Shown one piece after another: positions 9,833 to 22,458 of a stretch of 64,000 nucleotides of DNA (its first letter is position 1; each line of letters opens with the position of its first letter). The translations under genes were made by a program, and so were the position numbers. The DNA comes from Whitmania pigra. Its lineage: Eukaryota; Annelida; Clitellata; Hirudinida; Haemopidae. Location: positions 1,373,501 to 1,437,500 of the forward strand of contig JAJTWR010000332.1 of NCBI GenBank assembly GCA_021613335.1, in the 5' to 3' direction. The notes under the pieces were generated by a model. That model ran no database searches, had not been told where the DNA came from, and saw only the letters and a program-made list of their open reading frames with translations.

Positions 9833-12142
9833 AACAAAGATTTTTGCTGTCAAGTGCCACCGAGGTGCAATGGTTGTAACGTTATCGTTGTTTGTTGTAG
9901 CTGGCGAAGTTTGAATTGCTACGTTGCAATCGTCATTCGAGTCATGGATTCGTCTTAAAATCTTGACTGCTTTCCACGTTTACGACGCTCGAATATCGCT
10001 TTTCGAGTGTGCGACTGGGAGGCATTGGAGAGGTCAGTTGTAAGCAGTAAGCTTCCAGTAGTTGGCGATTTTATGGTTTGTGTGGTCGCGATGTGAACGT
10101 CTCCTGGCATCGAGCCAGAGATGGAAGAGTTGATAAGAGAAAGATAAACGTTTTATTGGGACATATAAGCGGATCTTAAGTAGACCATTAGTAGCACCAG
10201 ATGACCGATTCTTGCTTGCATCGTGTAATTTCCAAGTTATTATTCTAGACTAGCGTGATGTTATGCTGTTTTTTGTTATCTATTACGCTTTACATAAAAT
10301 TGAAAAGGTATTATTATTGTTTTACAGGTTTCGCTAGCTGTTTCAAATAGTAAAAATGATATTACTAAAAAGTTTTGAACTTAACAAGTTTAAGTAATTC
10401 AATTTAATTAATGCATTTTGTCGTTAAAAGGCAAGATAATGACTCAAGCGTTGACAATTTCTGAAACCATTCCTCATACAATATCGTGTCAGATAAGGGG
10501 CCCGCATTCACATGCTACCCATGACAAACAATTCCCCCGAGATGGAGATATGAGCGGTTGACATGGCAGCAGAAATGTTAGAAAATTTGGTTTTTAGCGA
10601 ATTTAATTCTATAAGGAATACAATTTTATTTCTACTAGTGGCGGTCTAGAAGCTTCAAATCAAATATGATTGAGATGGACAACCAACGGGGTCGCAGCTC
10701 TTGACCCGGGGTTCAAAAGTTCAACTCCTCACCCAACGCATAATAAAGTTTGGACTTTAAACCCGTCCAATACGTTATGCACTTAAGTCATATTAACACT
10801 GAAATTGAGTTTTGGAATGGCCGGGGGTGGGTGGTGGTGGATGTTTAAAAATAGTTACAAAGATTTAAAACCATGGGTGACATTAACTCTTTAATTTATG
10901 ACTCATAAGTTATGAAAGTATTAAGCAATTAAATGTAGTCAGGTTATGTAGAGAGAAATATTTTTAAAACATTCAATAAATTGCTTCAAAATAAAGTATT
11001 ATAAAGTATTTTAAGAGGGAGTTACAAATTAAAAATATGTTATTTAGTTTCCAAAACATTTCTGCAAATAATTGCAAAAGTTATTAACTGAAGCGTTGAG
11101 AAGCAAAAAAGAAACAACGAAACAAATGGCAATGAAACAATTTGGGGCAATAAAAACATCATGAACATTTCATCACGTGGCGTAACCAGAGCAACAGGGA
11201 GAGTCCATTGTGAGGAAATAGGGGTGCTCGGGATGAAATGATAAAAAATCCTTTAGTCACTTCGCACCGTGAAGGAACCATAAATGTCATCTGCAATGAC
11301 TTATTTTCAGGCCGAGAAGGGAAGGATGGAGAAAAAAGAAATTGAAGTGTTGATGACGTCATTCAAGAGGAACGAGTAATGGAATTCTGTGCTGGAAAGA
11401 CTAATTTCCATGATGACGCGACATCTGTTGGCAGTGCTCCATAATTCGTCTTCGGCAAACTTTAACTTTTTTTGTTTTAAATACCATAACTCATTGTTAA
11501 TACTTAATAATGTGTCAATTTAAGTCATTTTATATTAAATGACATTTAATTCACTAATGTCACCTCAATTAAGTTTCACGTTAAAAATTATACTAATTAA
11601 TTACTTCTGTACAATTAAATTACCAATGAATAAACCGAGCAAAAATAAATTATGAAAACCTTCATTCGTGTCAATATATGCCAACTTGATGATGAACATA
11701 CTTAAGCGTTAATAAAATGAATTATTATGGTTATTAATTTACGGTAAATGTTATAATATTTTCTGGCGAAAATAAGATGTAGAAGAAATTGGATTGTTTG
11801 CCATCATACGAACGTGGAAATGTAATTATCGCCTAATTTGCACAGTTTCCGGAAAATATTACAAATTTAGAAATCATTAATAAAATGAAATAAGTAAGTG
11901 AAAAATTACATTTAATAATAATAATAATATTAATAAAATGGCATTTACCTGTTTGTAAACATTTTGAGGGTTATTATTATTATTATTCTAATATTCATTA
12001 AAAAATAATGTGAATATGCGATTTAATAAATCCAAATTTATAAACAATTTATACGAAATTAAATTTGCAGAATTCGACAAATTCGAACAATTTGAATGTC
12101 ATGGAAAAACAAACAACTCGAAAAAATTTGAACTGAAATTAA
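9833..12142. other. Gene-poor interval, mixed sequence
   Basis: A more complex block at about 9850-10250 has mid-range GC and the inverted words CGCTCGAATATCGC / TTTTCGAGTGTGCG near 9990-10015; its origin is unknown. A possible tRNA-like B box (AGTTCAACTCC, near 10709) lies in a short GC-richer stretch but lacks a convincing A box. A palindromic CRE lies at 11354-11361. The open frame 11159-11362 (-) shows no family features. The rest is AT-rich with short AAT runs. Confidence 0.5.
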
Positions 12143-12460
12143 AGGAAGAAGCGATGAATGTTTGCGAAGTGAGGCTTCATTGACAATTCATATTTCTCCG
12201 CATCTTCTAAAATTTATATGCAACTCACGAGAGGGTCTCATTTCTTTATGGACCCAAGTTTCAAAGCCTGCATTTGTCCGTCGGAACTTCGATGGAAACT
12301 ATTTTTCACACCTCGTGTGCTCTTCCGCCAACTATTATTTATCAGAACATAGAAATCTTGCGAGGCAAAAACTAGTGTTGAGGGAGGCAAATATCATTTG
12401 CATAAACAAATAATGTAGGTTTGAACTAAATTTTTAATGTAAATTACTATTTGCATTTTC
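12143..12460 (+). repeat. Dispersed repeat D, copy 1
   Basis: About 310 bp that is nearly identical (four differences seen) to 27988-28300 on the opposite strand. Homology begins at AAGGAAGAAGCG and ends at ACTATTTGC followed by T-rich sequence. An open frame of over 80 codons, starting MRSEASLTIHISPH, runs through both copies. With such high identity this is no evidence of coding. No terminal inverted repeats or target duplications were found. It lies just upstream of an (AAT)n array. Confidence 0.9.
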
Positions 12461-12534
12461 AAGATATTGTTTCTGTTATTTTTAGGAAAGCGAAAAATTT
12501 CGTAACTGCTTCAATTTTGTATATAATAATGTTA

Positions 12535-12600
12535 GAATAATAATAATAATAATAAAATAATAATAATAATAATAATAATAAAATAATAATAATAATAATA

Positions 12601-12671
<71 letters not shown>

Positions 12672-12721
12672 TAATAATAATATAATAATAATAATAATAA
12701 TAATAAAATAATAATAATAAT

Positions 12722-12780
<59 letters not shown>

Positions 12781-12831
12781 CATAATAATAATAATAATAA
12801 AATAATAATAATACTAATAATAATACTATAA

Positions 12832-12890
<59 letters not shown>

Positions 12891-13020
12891 AATAATAATA
12901 AAATAATAATAATAATAATAATAATAATTATATAAATAATCTAATAATAATAATAAATCCATAATAATAATAATAATAAACTAACATAATAATAACTAAT
13001 AATAACATAATAATAATAAC
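12535..13020. repeat. (AAT)n microsatellite with interruptions
   Basis: Roughly 480 bp of AAT repeats with AAAT, ACTAAT and single-base slips. It grades into AT-rich sequence on the right. Confidence 0.97.
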
Positions 13021-13975
13021 AATATTTTTATAATCATAACAAAATCATAAAATTATAAATTATTATATATTATATATTATTATAAAAGATAATTAAATGT
13101 ACATCTAAGTTATTTGTTTAAAATTCTCATCAACTGCAGTCATTCGAATTTCCACAGAAAACAATCCCAATTTTATGGATGGCAATGACAAAACTGCGTG
13201 ACTGAAATATTAACAATGTTTTATATTAATATATATTTATATTTAATATATTAATTTATATATAATATATTTTGTATTAATAAATATTTATATATAATAT
13301 AGTAATTCATATGTAATACCCTAATATAAAATTATGGTTTAATATTTTCAAAATTTAAAGTATGTCAAAATCGTACATAATAATTAAGTAAGATTTTATT
13401 AGTGAATATTTAAAATAAGAATCACGTGCGCGAACAACATTTACAAATATTCACTGCAAGCTTTCGATGGAATATTGACATTTCAATAATTTTAAGTTTT
13501 CTGAATTTCGTACTGGATACTGGAATTGTCTGATTCTCGTTGAGGATTATCGACTCATTTTTTAAAAGTCAATGCAAACGTTGAAACAAAACAAGATTAA
13601 AGTTTTGAAGAAAATAATTTAAAATTAAATTCAGAAATTATTTTTATAATGCAAAACATTATGAAGCATTGAAATTCATTAGGTTTAAATTTCGTTGAAT
13701 TAAAATTCAAAATGGAATTTTAGATTTTATTATCTTTCTACAGATTTTCTTTCAACAAAAATTGAGTTAATTGAAGTAAATTGAGATTTTTATGTCTCCT
13801 CAAGAACAAGAAAATAGATGGATGGATGGACAAAGAATGAAGAAGAAGAGATGATAAGAAGCGAGGGTGACTACATAAAAGCTCAGCCTGTTTAGTTCAT
13901 CCCTGTTCTACAATCCTTGGATCTTCAAGTGAGGAATTGATTAAGTTTTGTCACTTTTATTCCAATAATTTGTTT

Positions 13976-13979
<4 letters not shown>
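13021..13979. other. AT-rich interval with a promoter-like island
   Basis: Mostly AT-rich. A small unique island at about 13800-13940 holds a TATA-like CTACATAAAAGCTC (13871) followed by GC-richer sequence and a donor-like CAAGTGAGG (13927). No coding exon could be tied to it. Confidence 0.35.
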
Positions 13980-14007
<28 letters not shown>

Positions 14008-14050
14008 CATCATGATCATGATCATCAGCATCATCATCATCATCATCATC

Positions 14051-14084
<34 letters not shown>

Positions 14085-14125
14085 CATCATCATCATCATC
14101 AATCATCATCATCATCATCATCATC

Positions 14126-14163
<38 letters not shown>

Positions 14164-14190
14164 GTCGTCGTCGTCGTTCGTCGTCGTCGT

Positions 14191-14228
<38 letters not shown>

Positions 14229-14239
14229 CGTCGTCGTCG

Positions 14240-14272
<33 letters not shown>

Positions 14273-14371
14273 GTCGTCGTCGTCGTCGTCATCATCATCA
14301 TCATCATCATCATCCTCATCATCATCATCATCCTCATCATCATCATCATCATCATATCATCATCATCATCA

Positions 14372-14434
<63 letters not shown>

Positions 14435-14460
14435 TACTTTTTCTTCTTCTTCTTCTTCAT
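13980..14460. repeat. Mosaic (CAT)n-(CGT)n-(CAT)n microsatellite
   Basis: A short AAT run leads into (CAT)n, then a nearly pure (CGT)n core at about 14162-14290, then (CAT)n and (CTT)n. Core and flanks differ by one transition at the CpG. Single-base slips change phase several times. Poly-Ser, poly-Arg and poly-Met frames across it are artefacts. Confidence 0.96.
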
Positions 14461-14524
14461 CACCATTTATGAGATTTAAAAGTAATGGAGATGATGAAAT
14501 AGCAACACGAGGAGAATTGTTACT

Positions 14525-14845
14525 TATGTTAAGTTTGTTACATTCGTTATTATTGTTATATTTGTTATTATTTTTATATTTTTTTTGTTGTTATATTTGT
14601 TATTATTGTTATAATTGTTATTAGTGTTATAATTGTTTTTATTGTTATATTTGTTATTATTTTTACATTCTTTATATTGTTATATTAGTTATTATTGTTA
14701 TATTCGTTATTATTGTTATATTCGTTATTATTGTTATATTCGTTATTATTGTTATATTAGTTATTATTGTTATAATTGTTATTAGTTTTATAATTGTTTT
14801 TATTGTTATATTCGTTATTATTGTTATATTTGATGTCAAAGTTAC
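14525..14845. repeat. 18-bp minisatellite rich in GTTATATTCGTTATTATT
   Basis: Tandem 18-bp units with substitutions and some truncated units. On the minus strand they read as repeats of six residues (ITNITI). They are embedded in AT-rich DNA. Confidence 0.85.
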
Positions 14846-16796
14846 ATTTGCTAAGTTTGTTGTGTTTGTTGTTATTGCTTCAGTGATTAGGAATGCTGAA
14901 AGTTGTGTGAGGCTGACAAGCATAAACAGGCAACATTGAAACTTTTGTGTTTAAATTAATTTAATTATAATATTTGCAATGACAGAAAGTTTCAAACGTT
15001 GTAATCCTGCTCATATCTCGATCGAGTGATTGGATCCGATGATTCGTTTGTAGTTCCAAAACAAATAATGAGAATCTTAACAGTTCCAATTTTCAGGATT
15101 TTATGTTACAGTTTGTAAAAATTATTGAATAATATTTGGAAATATTTGAAATAATTTGAAATTTATTTGAAAGTTTTCATGAAAAATTGTCCTCAAAAAT
15201 CTTTTTCGACATTTAAATAGACATCAGAAACAAATTCATAAAATTAAATTCAGAATTAATTTGATTGGTTCTTTTTAAAACCGAAGTTTTCAAATGGCAG
15301 ATGTTTTGGGTGAAGTGACGGAAATTGAAGAAGATGAAAGTTCAAAATTATGCTAATTAAATATTAAATCATTATTTAATTATTAAATTATTATTTAATT
15401 ATTAGCTTATTGTTCAATGAATTACAAAAATATGAATTAAAGGCTCATAAGTTTGTTTAATCTCTCATCTCTTCTTCTGATCAGGTGACAATCTGGAAAG
15501 TGTCAAAGGTTAAACCAACTTTATTGCATGTCCCATGTGCACGTGTTTGTAATACGTGATCACTGAAGCGTGAACTTTTGATCAAAGTAAGATTAATTTC
15601 CAGAACTCCATGATTTTTAAAATTACTCACCTTCCTTTCAGAGGAATTCAATACTTTGAAAACTTACGATGGCCATATTTCAATTAATTTTAAATTACGT
15701 GTTTCATGATTTTTCTTTATTTTTTAGTTTTATAGAAATTATTAATTAAAAAAATAAAATAATTACCGAATAATGACTAAGCAGTCCATTTAGTGTTTCA
15801 TTTATGGCGTTGATGAAGTCAAATAATGTCCGATTATAACGTCACTTTGACTTAGAATTATTTATTTGAAAAAATTGCGCTGATGACGATGATGCTACTA
15901 ATGATGCTAAAGTTGATGATGATGACATTCACGATTTTAAAGTTGATGACGATTATGATGATGACGATTCAGAGATGAACAAGATAAATGATCGATTAAA
16001 ACGATCAATAGATTAAACTCGATGTCGGAGGGGGAGGAGTTACGGAACAACAATCAATCACGTGACTGTGAACATCCGATCAGTCCAGTTGTTTGAGTTG
16101 TTTTATAAATCTGTCTTACTCGAAGAAGGATGCAAGGTTATACAATTAATTAATATTATTATTACATAAGATTAACAACAAATATATTAAACAAGTTTAA
16201 CAAATAAACAACTATATTAACAACAACAATGTTTTTAAATAATATGATTAATACATAGAACCATTAACAAATACTGAGATTAATGGTCAGCAATTTTTGA
16301 TAGTAATGCAAATGGGTGATATCAGTTATCTTGAATTTAATTGTTTGGAAGGATGGATTGTGTGCTGTGGACTCATTTATCAACATCGTTTGGAATTTTC
16401 GCATTTTTTTGTTTTGATTCTAATATGTGCACAACAATTACAACTCTACATTAAACAGGTTATAGCTATGTAACAATTACCAGGGAATATTAAAATATTA
16501 CCCGCAAATCCAAATAATAAAACTAATAATTAGTTATTAATTAGTAAAACTGGAATTTAATTAAAATAACTGATCTTCAAATATTGTTGTATTAATATTC
16601 ATTACTAATTACTAATTAATAAAACTAATAATTAGTTATTCATAACGATAAGGATGACAGGAAAGCGGTGAAATAAGTGTTTACCTTGACATTGTAACAT
16701 AATCTAAAGCGACGTCATCAACTCTGCTACCTTCTTCGCAATTACCATTCGCCTTATTCATATTTATGATCACGCAATCATAATAATCATTGTCGT
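14846..16796. other. AT-rich interval with a TATA-containing island
   Basis: No gene recognised. An island at about 16020-16135 contains a CACGTGAC E-box (16060) and TTTTATAAATC (16101), spaced like an E-box/TATA promoter. A degenerate GATGATGA tract occurs at about 15880-15960. Confidence 0.35.
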
Positions 16797-16846
16797 GGCC
16801 GTCATCGTCGTCATCATCATCATCTTCATCATCATCATCGTCAGCG

Positions 16847-16881
<35 letters not shown>

Positions 16882-16972
16882 GTCATCGTCATCGTCGTCG
16901 TCGTCATCGTCATCGTCGTCATCATCATCATCTTCATCATCATCATCGTCAGCGTCATCATCATCATCATCA

Positions 16973-17005
<33 letters not shown>

Positions 17006-17054
17006 ACGTCATCGTCATCGTCATCGTCGTCGTCATCGTCATCATCATCATCAT
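16797..17054. repeat. TCA/TCG (GAY) trinucleotide array
   Basis: About 85 triplets of TCA or TCG on the plus strand, read as GAT/GAC on the minus strand. A 145-codon minus-strand frame (17118-16681) runs through it with unique flanks (N-terminus MSFKSKNHNLAFFL, C-terminus VDDVALDYVTMSR). All variation falls on the CpG site. No splice or family evidence supports a real poly-Asp protein. Confidence 0.93.
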
Positions 17055-18425
17055 TTTTTTGCAAAGTCGAAAATGTTAAAAAAAATGCTAAATTATGATT
17101 CTTGCTTTTAAATGACATTTCAGTTTAGAATTATTTGAGTGAATACTGAATTAACATTTATAAATATTTATGATTAATTGCATTAGTATATTTTACGTTA
17201 GCATCACGTGTGGATGTTTGATTTGCTAGTTATTGAAACGCTTTTATAAAAATAATGGCATAAAAATTTATTTTTTTTTAATTTAAATATGATTGTAATT
17301 GATTTACATTTGAAGTTAAGGTATGAATTAATTAATTTTTAAGCATAAAAAAGCAGTTTGAAGCGGTAAAATTAATTTATATTAATATTTTATAATTTAA
17401 ATTATTATTTCCTCACATCATAGGTCATAGAACTTAATATCGTAGAACAATTTTAAAAATCTTATACAGTAAATAAACAAATTTGATTTTCCAGAACTTG
17501 TTTCGTTTGGGGAAATTTAGTTATTTTCAATTTACTAATATTTGCACATGTTGAACTTGTTTTATTCAAGTATTTTAATAAATATGCATCGAGAATAATT
17601 AATTGAATGTTTTACAAACAACAAAATATGCTGAGATTAATTAAAGTAGTGGTATTAATATAGTAATATTAGGACATCCACATTAATTAATTAACAAATA
17701 ATAAAATAATAATTAATTAATATCAAATACGAACACTAAAAGATAAGACACGAGTAAACGAGGCATTTTATCATCTTCATTTCTTCATCCTTCCATCCAT
17801 CTATTATCATTCCTCGATAACTCAAATGGGCTGACGTTGATGGACTTTTTATGTTCCTTTGAAATGGTCAAGGAGTCTTTGTAATTCCCCTGTTACACGT
17901 TCTTAATGTTGGCAACCCTCAAAAATGGAATCTCACAAGTTGTCTCAAGCTGTACTCCCTTCGGAGAATATTTACATTGTCCAAGTTTGGCATTTTATGT
18001 TAGAATGGGATTTCAGCATGTTTATTCTATTAAAGGAGATTTGTTCTGCATCTTAAAAATAACCTATTTTTTCATTTCGGTTTAAAACTTATTTCAATCA
18101 AAAAGGAAAACCTGGAAATGTTTAAAACCCAAAAATGATTTTTTATGTCTTAAATATTAATGCTTCATTATAGATTTAAGATATTTATCGATGATTTTAA
18201 ACATTTACAAATTAAATACTTAAAAATCACTTCGTTGTTAAAAGTCGGCATGGATCTTTTCTAAAGAAAAAGTTTTAATTGAGTGACCTCACCGATAAAT
18301 TCGTGTTGATAGGCTGTTGCCAAGTAACGTCATCAACAATCTAAAATAAACATAGTTTCGTTCGAGACTTAGAAGTATTCAAAGTTGAAAATTCAATTCC
18401 ATATAATCGTTACAAGTTGAAGAAT
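17055..18425. other. AT-rich interval, nothing recognised
   Basis: Long AT-rich stretch with one slightly GC-richer segment at about 17820-17960. No exon, RNA gene or transposon end was recognised. Confidence 0.5.
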
Positions 18426-18515
18426 TTAGTAAAATATTAATTATGAAAGTATTCAGCAGAATATAAATTGTGAAAGTATTCAGTAAAGTATTAATTGTGA
18501 GAATATTCAGCAAAA
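18426..18515. repeat. Short tandem repeat, about three units of roughly 30 bp
   Basis: Three imperfect units, each containing ATTGTGAAAGTATTCAG or a close variant. Confidence 0.7.
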
Positions 18516-18949
18516 GTAGTATTTCAAGTAGAAGTGATTTTAGAAAGTGCAAAAATGGAAAGAAGGTAAAAGTGAAACCCACGTGAAGAAAGGAATTGAA
18601 TTGAATTGCCATCTTAAATGAGAACGTCATATGAAACTTACTCCAAGTTGCTCAATTCCATCAATTTATTCAATTCATTTCATTTCAATTCATTTCATTC
18701 ATTCAATTTACAATTTGCGTTGTTTTTGTTATTTCTCAATTTTCTAAAAAAAATTCTGAACATTTGTTTGGTTCAATTGAATAATTTATGACATTACAGG
18801 ATAGCAGGATAAAAATATTATGTAAATTATTCATCACAACATAAAGCATATTTCAATGCTTTTCATTTTTAATTTCAACAAAAAATCTAAGTTAATTTCA
18901 AAGTTTGAATTTTACTGTTTATTGAATTTTATTGCGATAATTTATTCAT

Positions 18950-19275
<326 letters not shown>

Positions 19276-20221
19276 TCTTTAAAATGTCCGTTAATGAAAT
19301 TTAGACATTATTCCCTTATCAGCATAATTTTGTAACTGCAAATAGTACTATAATAAGTATAAAAGGTACGTAAGTTATAATTAAAGTAATAAATTATATT
19401 GACTTTATTATAATGCGTATAGCTTCAATAATAACATTACATTCACCACAGATACTTAAAAACATCAGCTAACATTGTCGTAATAATAATTTATTATAAT
19501 GATAATTATAATAATAATATTAAGAACAACGTAGATAATAATAATAACAGTACAATAACAATAATAGTGAGAACAATATTAATAGTTTTATAAATCCTTA
19601 AAAAGTTGATTGGATGGAGATTGATGAGCCAAACAAGGAAGCAATCCAGGAGACTCAATGACTTGGTTGGCGCTAACGAGTTGCGCAACCCTCGGAAGAG
19701 GAATGGTGTTCGAATGGAGCTTCAAATGGAGATTGATGACGTCACAGGCACTTGCATCGATGACGTTTATTTAGCGCTAATTAATGCCGCTATGCATTCA
19801 TGTTAATTAATGTCATTAATATTGTCATTATTACATAATAAAATATAATATGATAAGTGTCATTATTGTTCCCAGAACTCGTAATTATGAAACTATAATT
19901 TAAAATTATGGTTTTATTGTTGTTCATTTAATGTTGATTTTAACGCGATACTAATAAGTAATTGGCAATTCTTCGCAGGTGCATGGAGGTTTATTAAGTT
20001 AAACAAATAATTTCAATGATGTTATTTTTATGAAGACAATACTATTTAAATACATCTGATGATAATGTTTTAAACCAGGTTGCATAAATAACTCGCGTTT
20101 AAAAAACCTCAGTTTTTGAAATAATACTGATTGTTAATTAGCCGATATTTTGAATGCTTTTAACTTAAAAGTTTTAAGCCTCCTTGTATGATGTCACTTT
20201 TCACCATTTATTCAGCTTCCC
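19276..20221. other. AT-rich interval with a CRE-bearing island
   Basis: A GC-richer island at about 19600-19810 contains a perfect TGACGTCA (19737) and an open frame of 66 codons with no recognisable domain. The rest is AT-rich. Confidence 0.4.
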
Positions 20222-20325
20222 TGTATGAGGGCGCTCCCTTGCAGTTCAGGATGGGTTGAGAACCCGATATATTACAAACCATTAGCGCCGCTTGCAAGGA
20301 CGCAACCCATTCGGTCAACCTGCAG
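20222..20325 (-). mobile_element. SINE-B copy 1 (tRNA-like)
   Basis: On the minus strand it starts GCAGGTTGACCGAATGGG (A-box region), has the B-box-like GGGTTCTCAACCC, and ends near GGGAGCGCCC. The head is shared with three other copies in this window. The spacer between boxes is long, like a tRNA with a long variable arm. Confidence 0.75.
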
Positions 20326-20644
20326 ATGATAATGATGATGTCAATGACGACGGTAACAACAGTAACCAATTATCAATAATTTAAAATACTTAAATTGCTA
20401 ATTTAGTTATAATTTTATTTAATTACTAATTTAATAATTCAGTCGAAGTTACAAAAAACAACTTTCATCGAGCTGCTGTTGTTTGGCAAAAGTAAAGTTA
20501 TTCTCTTTTAAGCAAAGTTATATCCGTTTTTATAATTTTTGGTAATTAATTTATGATTAATTTACTTTTAATGAGGAATTTTATTCTGTTAGTGAATAAT
20601 GATTTGAATTTAATTATGTATATATGGATATTAATTATTTGAAG

Positions 20645-20839
20645 ATTGACAAACGAATGAGCATTGTTTATCTTTATGAAGGCCATAATTAAATTGATTT
20701 ACGATTTAAACAAATATCATTCTATATTTTAGAGGACATTTGTCATAATAAAGAAGCTAATGATGATTTATGCTTATAATAATCATGGCAATTTGGAAAA
20801 ATTGTGATATTTTGATCATTTATGACAAAAACCATCATT

Positions 20840-20927
<88 letters not shown>

Positions 20928-21365
20928 TATCATCAACGTCATCACCGTCATCGTCATCGTCATCACCACCACCATCATCATCAACAACAACATCAACGTC
21001 ATCATTATCTCATCATCGTCAACGTCAATGACATAGAGGTAGGTTGGGTGGATGGATGAATGAGGGATGGATGGAATGATGGACGAATGGATGGATGCGT
21101 TGACAAAAGAATGAGCTTTGTAAATAAATTTATTTACGATTTAAAACGTATAACTTAGATAAAAGACTAGAATATTATCCAGAAAATAAATATAGAATCT
21201 AATATATAGAATAATATTCTAGATATAGAATATAAAAGAATATTAACATAATAGATTAATATTTTAGAGGACATTTGTCATCATAAAGAAACTAATGATG
21301 ATTTAAGCTTGTATCATGGCAATTTAGAAAAATTAGGATATTTTTTATTTATAACAAAAATCATC
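20645..21365 (+). repeat. Local duplication flanking (CAT)n arrays
   Basis: The segment 20648-20830 and the segment 21097-21358 share TTTAGAGGACATTTGTCAT, CTAATGATGATTTA and CATGGCAATTT in the same order. Each unit ends in ATCATCAT repeats (20834-21020 and 21360-21378). The second unit carries about 90 bp of extra AT-rich DNA. An old tandem segmental duplication is the simplest reading. Confidence 0.75.
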
Positions 21366-21374
21366 ATCATCATC

Positions 21375-21438
21375 ATCATAACAAAATAGCCGTTTTGTCC
21401 TGGACTATTTTGATGCCGGGCTGTTATGACGGGATGCC
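21375..21438 (-). mobile_element. Miniature foldback-element terminus
   Basis: About 60 bp, reading on the minus strand GGCATCCCGTCATAACAGCC and then two 14-16-bp units of the type seen in the 48.2-49.0 kb foldback element. The left edge ends CATAACAAAATAGCC, a shortened partner end. It is inserted in a CAT microsatellite, which hides any target duplication. Confidence 0.7.
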
Positions 21439-22304
21439 GTCATCATCATCGTCATCGTCGTTGTCCTAATTATCACCTTAATTTTTACACCAAAGACGTA
21501 CTAATGCAATCAAAGATCTTGTTCTGAATGATCGATGGTTTCGTGATGAAAAGAAATTCTGTGATTCTGAATTCTGATTAGAAAATTCAAGATTCACGTT
21601 TTGGTGAAAGTGTTTGAAATGTTACTTGGATTTATAACAAAAATGTATTAAATATTGAATTAATAAAATTTTAAATTTGGTGATATCCACAACATCAAAT
21701 ATTATGATCTTTATTATCAACTGCACGTAACAGTTATTACTGCGTGCTTCGGGCCATAAACTTTGAACTCGGTGGCAATGAACTTTATTTCTTTATAGAT
21801 CTCGTATGAAATAAAAGTTTAATTTTTTAAAGTTTCCTGAAATTACAATAAAATATTGAAAATGATGAGTTGGTTGGGCTTACAAGTTCAAGCATTTGCA
21901 ATCGAAAGCATCTGCTTTTGTGGCGGGAAGGCATGATATATTGGAACGAACCAACACCAGACCATTTATCTCCTGATTTGTTTCCACATTTTACAGGTGA
22001 ACTTTTTTTCACTAAATTTGGTTTTATTTGTAACAATATATTCATAAAATAATAGTTAAACGGTCAATATGATTTCAGGTGTTTTGACTCATTTAATCAT
22101 CCTCATGTTTTAGTATTCAAAGTATTCAATGTAAGCATCTTAAGTTGAGTATTTCAATTATCACCATTAGAACATCATCATCATCGACATCATCATCATC
22201 ATCATCATCATCATCCTCATCATCATCATCATCGTCGTCATCGTCATCGTCATCATCATCATCATCATCATTGCTGTAGTCGTCGCCGCCATCAAATTTC
22301 AAAT
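21439..22304. other. Gene-poor interval with (CAT)n tract
   Basis: AT-rich unique sequence. It includes a TCATCA/TCGTCG tract at about 22165-22272 immediately beside the LINE insertion site. Short open frames on both strands at 21827-22052 have no recognised features. Confidence 0.5.
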
Positions 22305-22318
22305 GTCATTTGTCGAAT

Positions 22319-22377
22319 TTATTTATTTATTTATTTGATTATAGTCCGTTGCATAACTGAGATGATTTGGACTTTAG
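22319..22377 (-). repeat. LINE-A 3' tail, shared with SINE-A
   Basis: On the minus strand the tail reads GTCCAAATCATCT, TATGCAACGGAC, TATAATCAAATAAATAAA. The same order and spacing occurs at the end of SINE-A (GTCCTAATCATCT, CATGCAACGGAC, GTTAATAAA). The GTCC and GGAC ends can pair, giving a small terminal stem-loop before the short tandem tail. Confidence 0.85.
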
Positions 22378-22458
22378 TTAGTGTTAGTAAGTTAGTAAAA
22401 ATGAAAAGTATTTGAATAATGAAATGCATTAATTAATTATAGTAATATTGTAAAGGGC

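Noticed and set aside
10670..10740. Third tRNA-derived SINE family
   Set aside because: Only a B-box-like GTTCAACTCC was found; there is no convincing A box, tail or second copy in the window.
12162..12413. Protein-coding gene in dispersed repeat D
   Set aside because: The frame is open in both copies, but they are almost identical, so openness is not independent evidence, and no domain is recognised.
14162..14290. Arg-rich protein domain
   Set aside because: Encoded only by a (CGT)n core with slips on both sides; no splice or start context.
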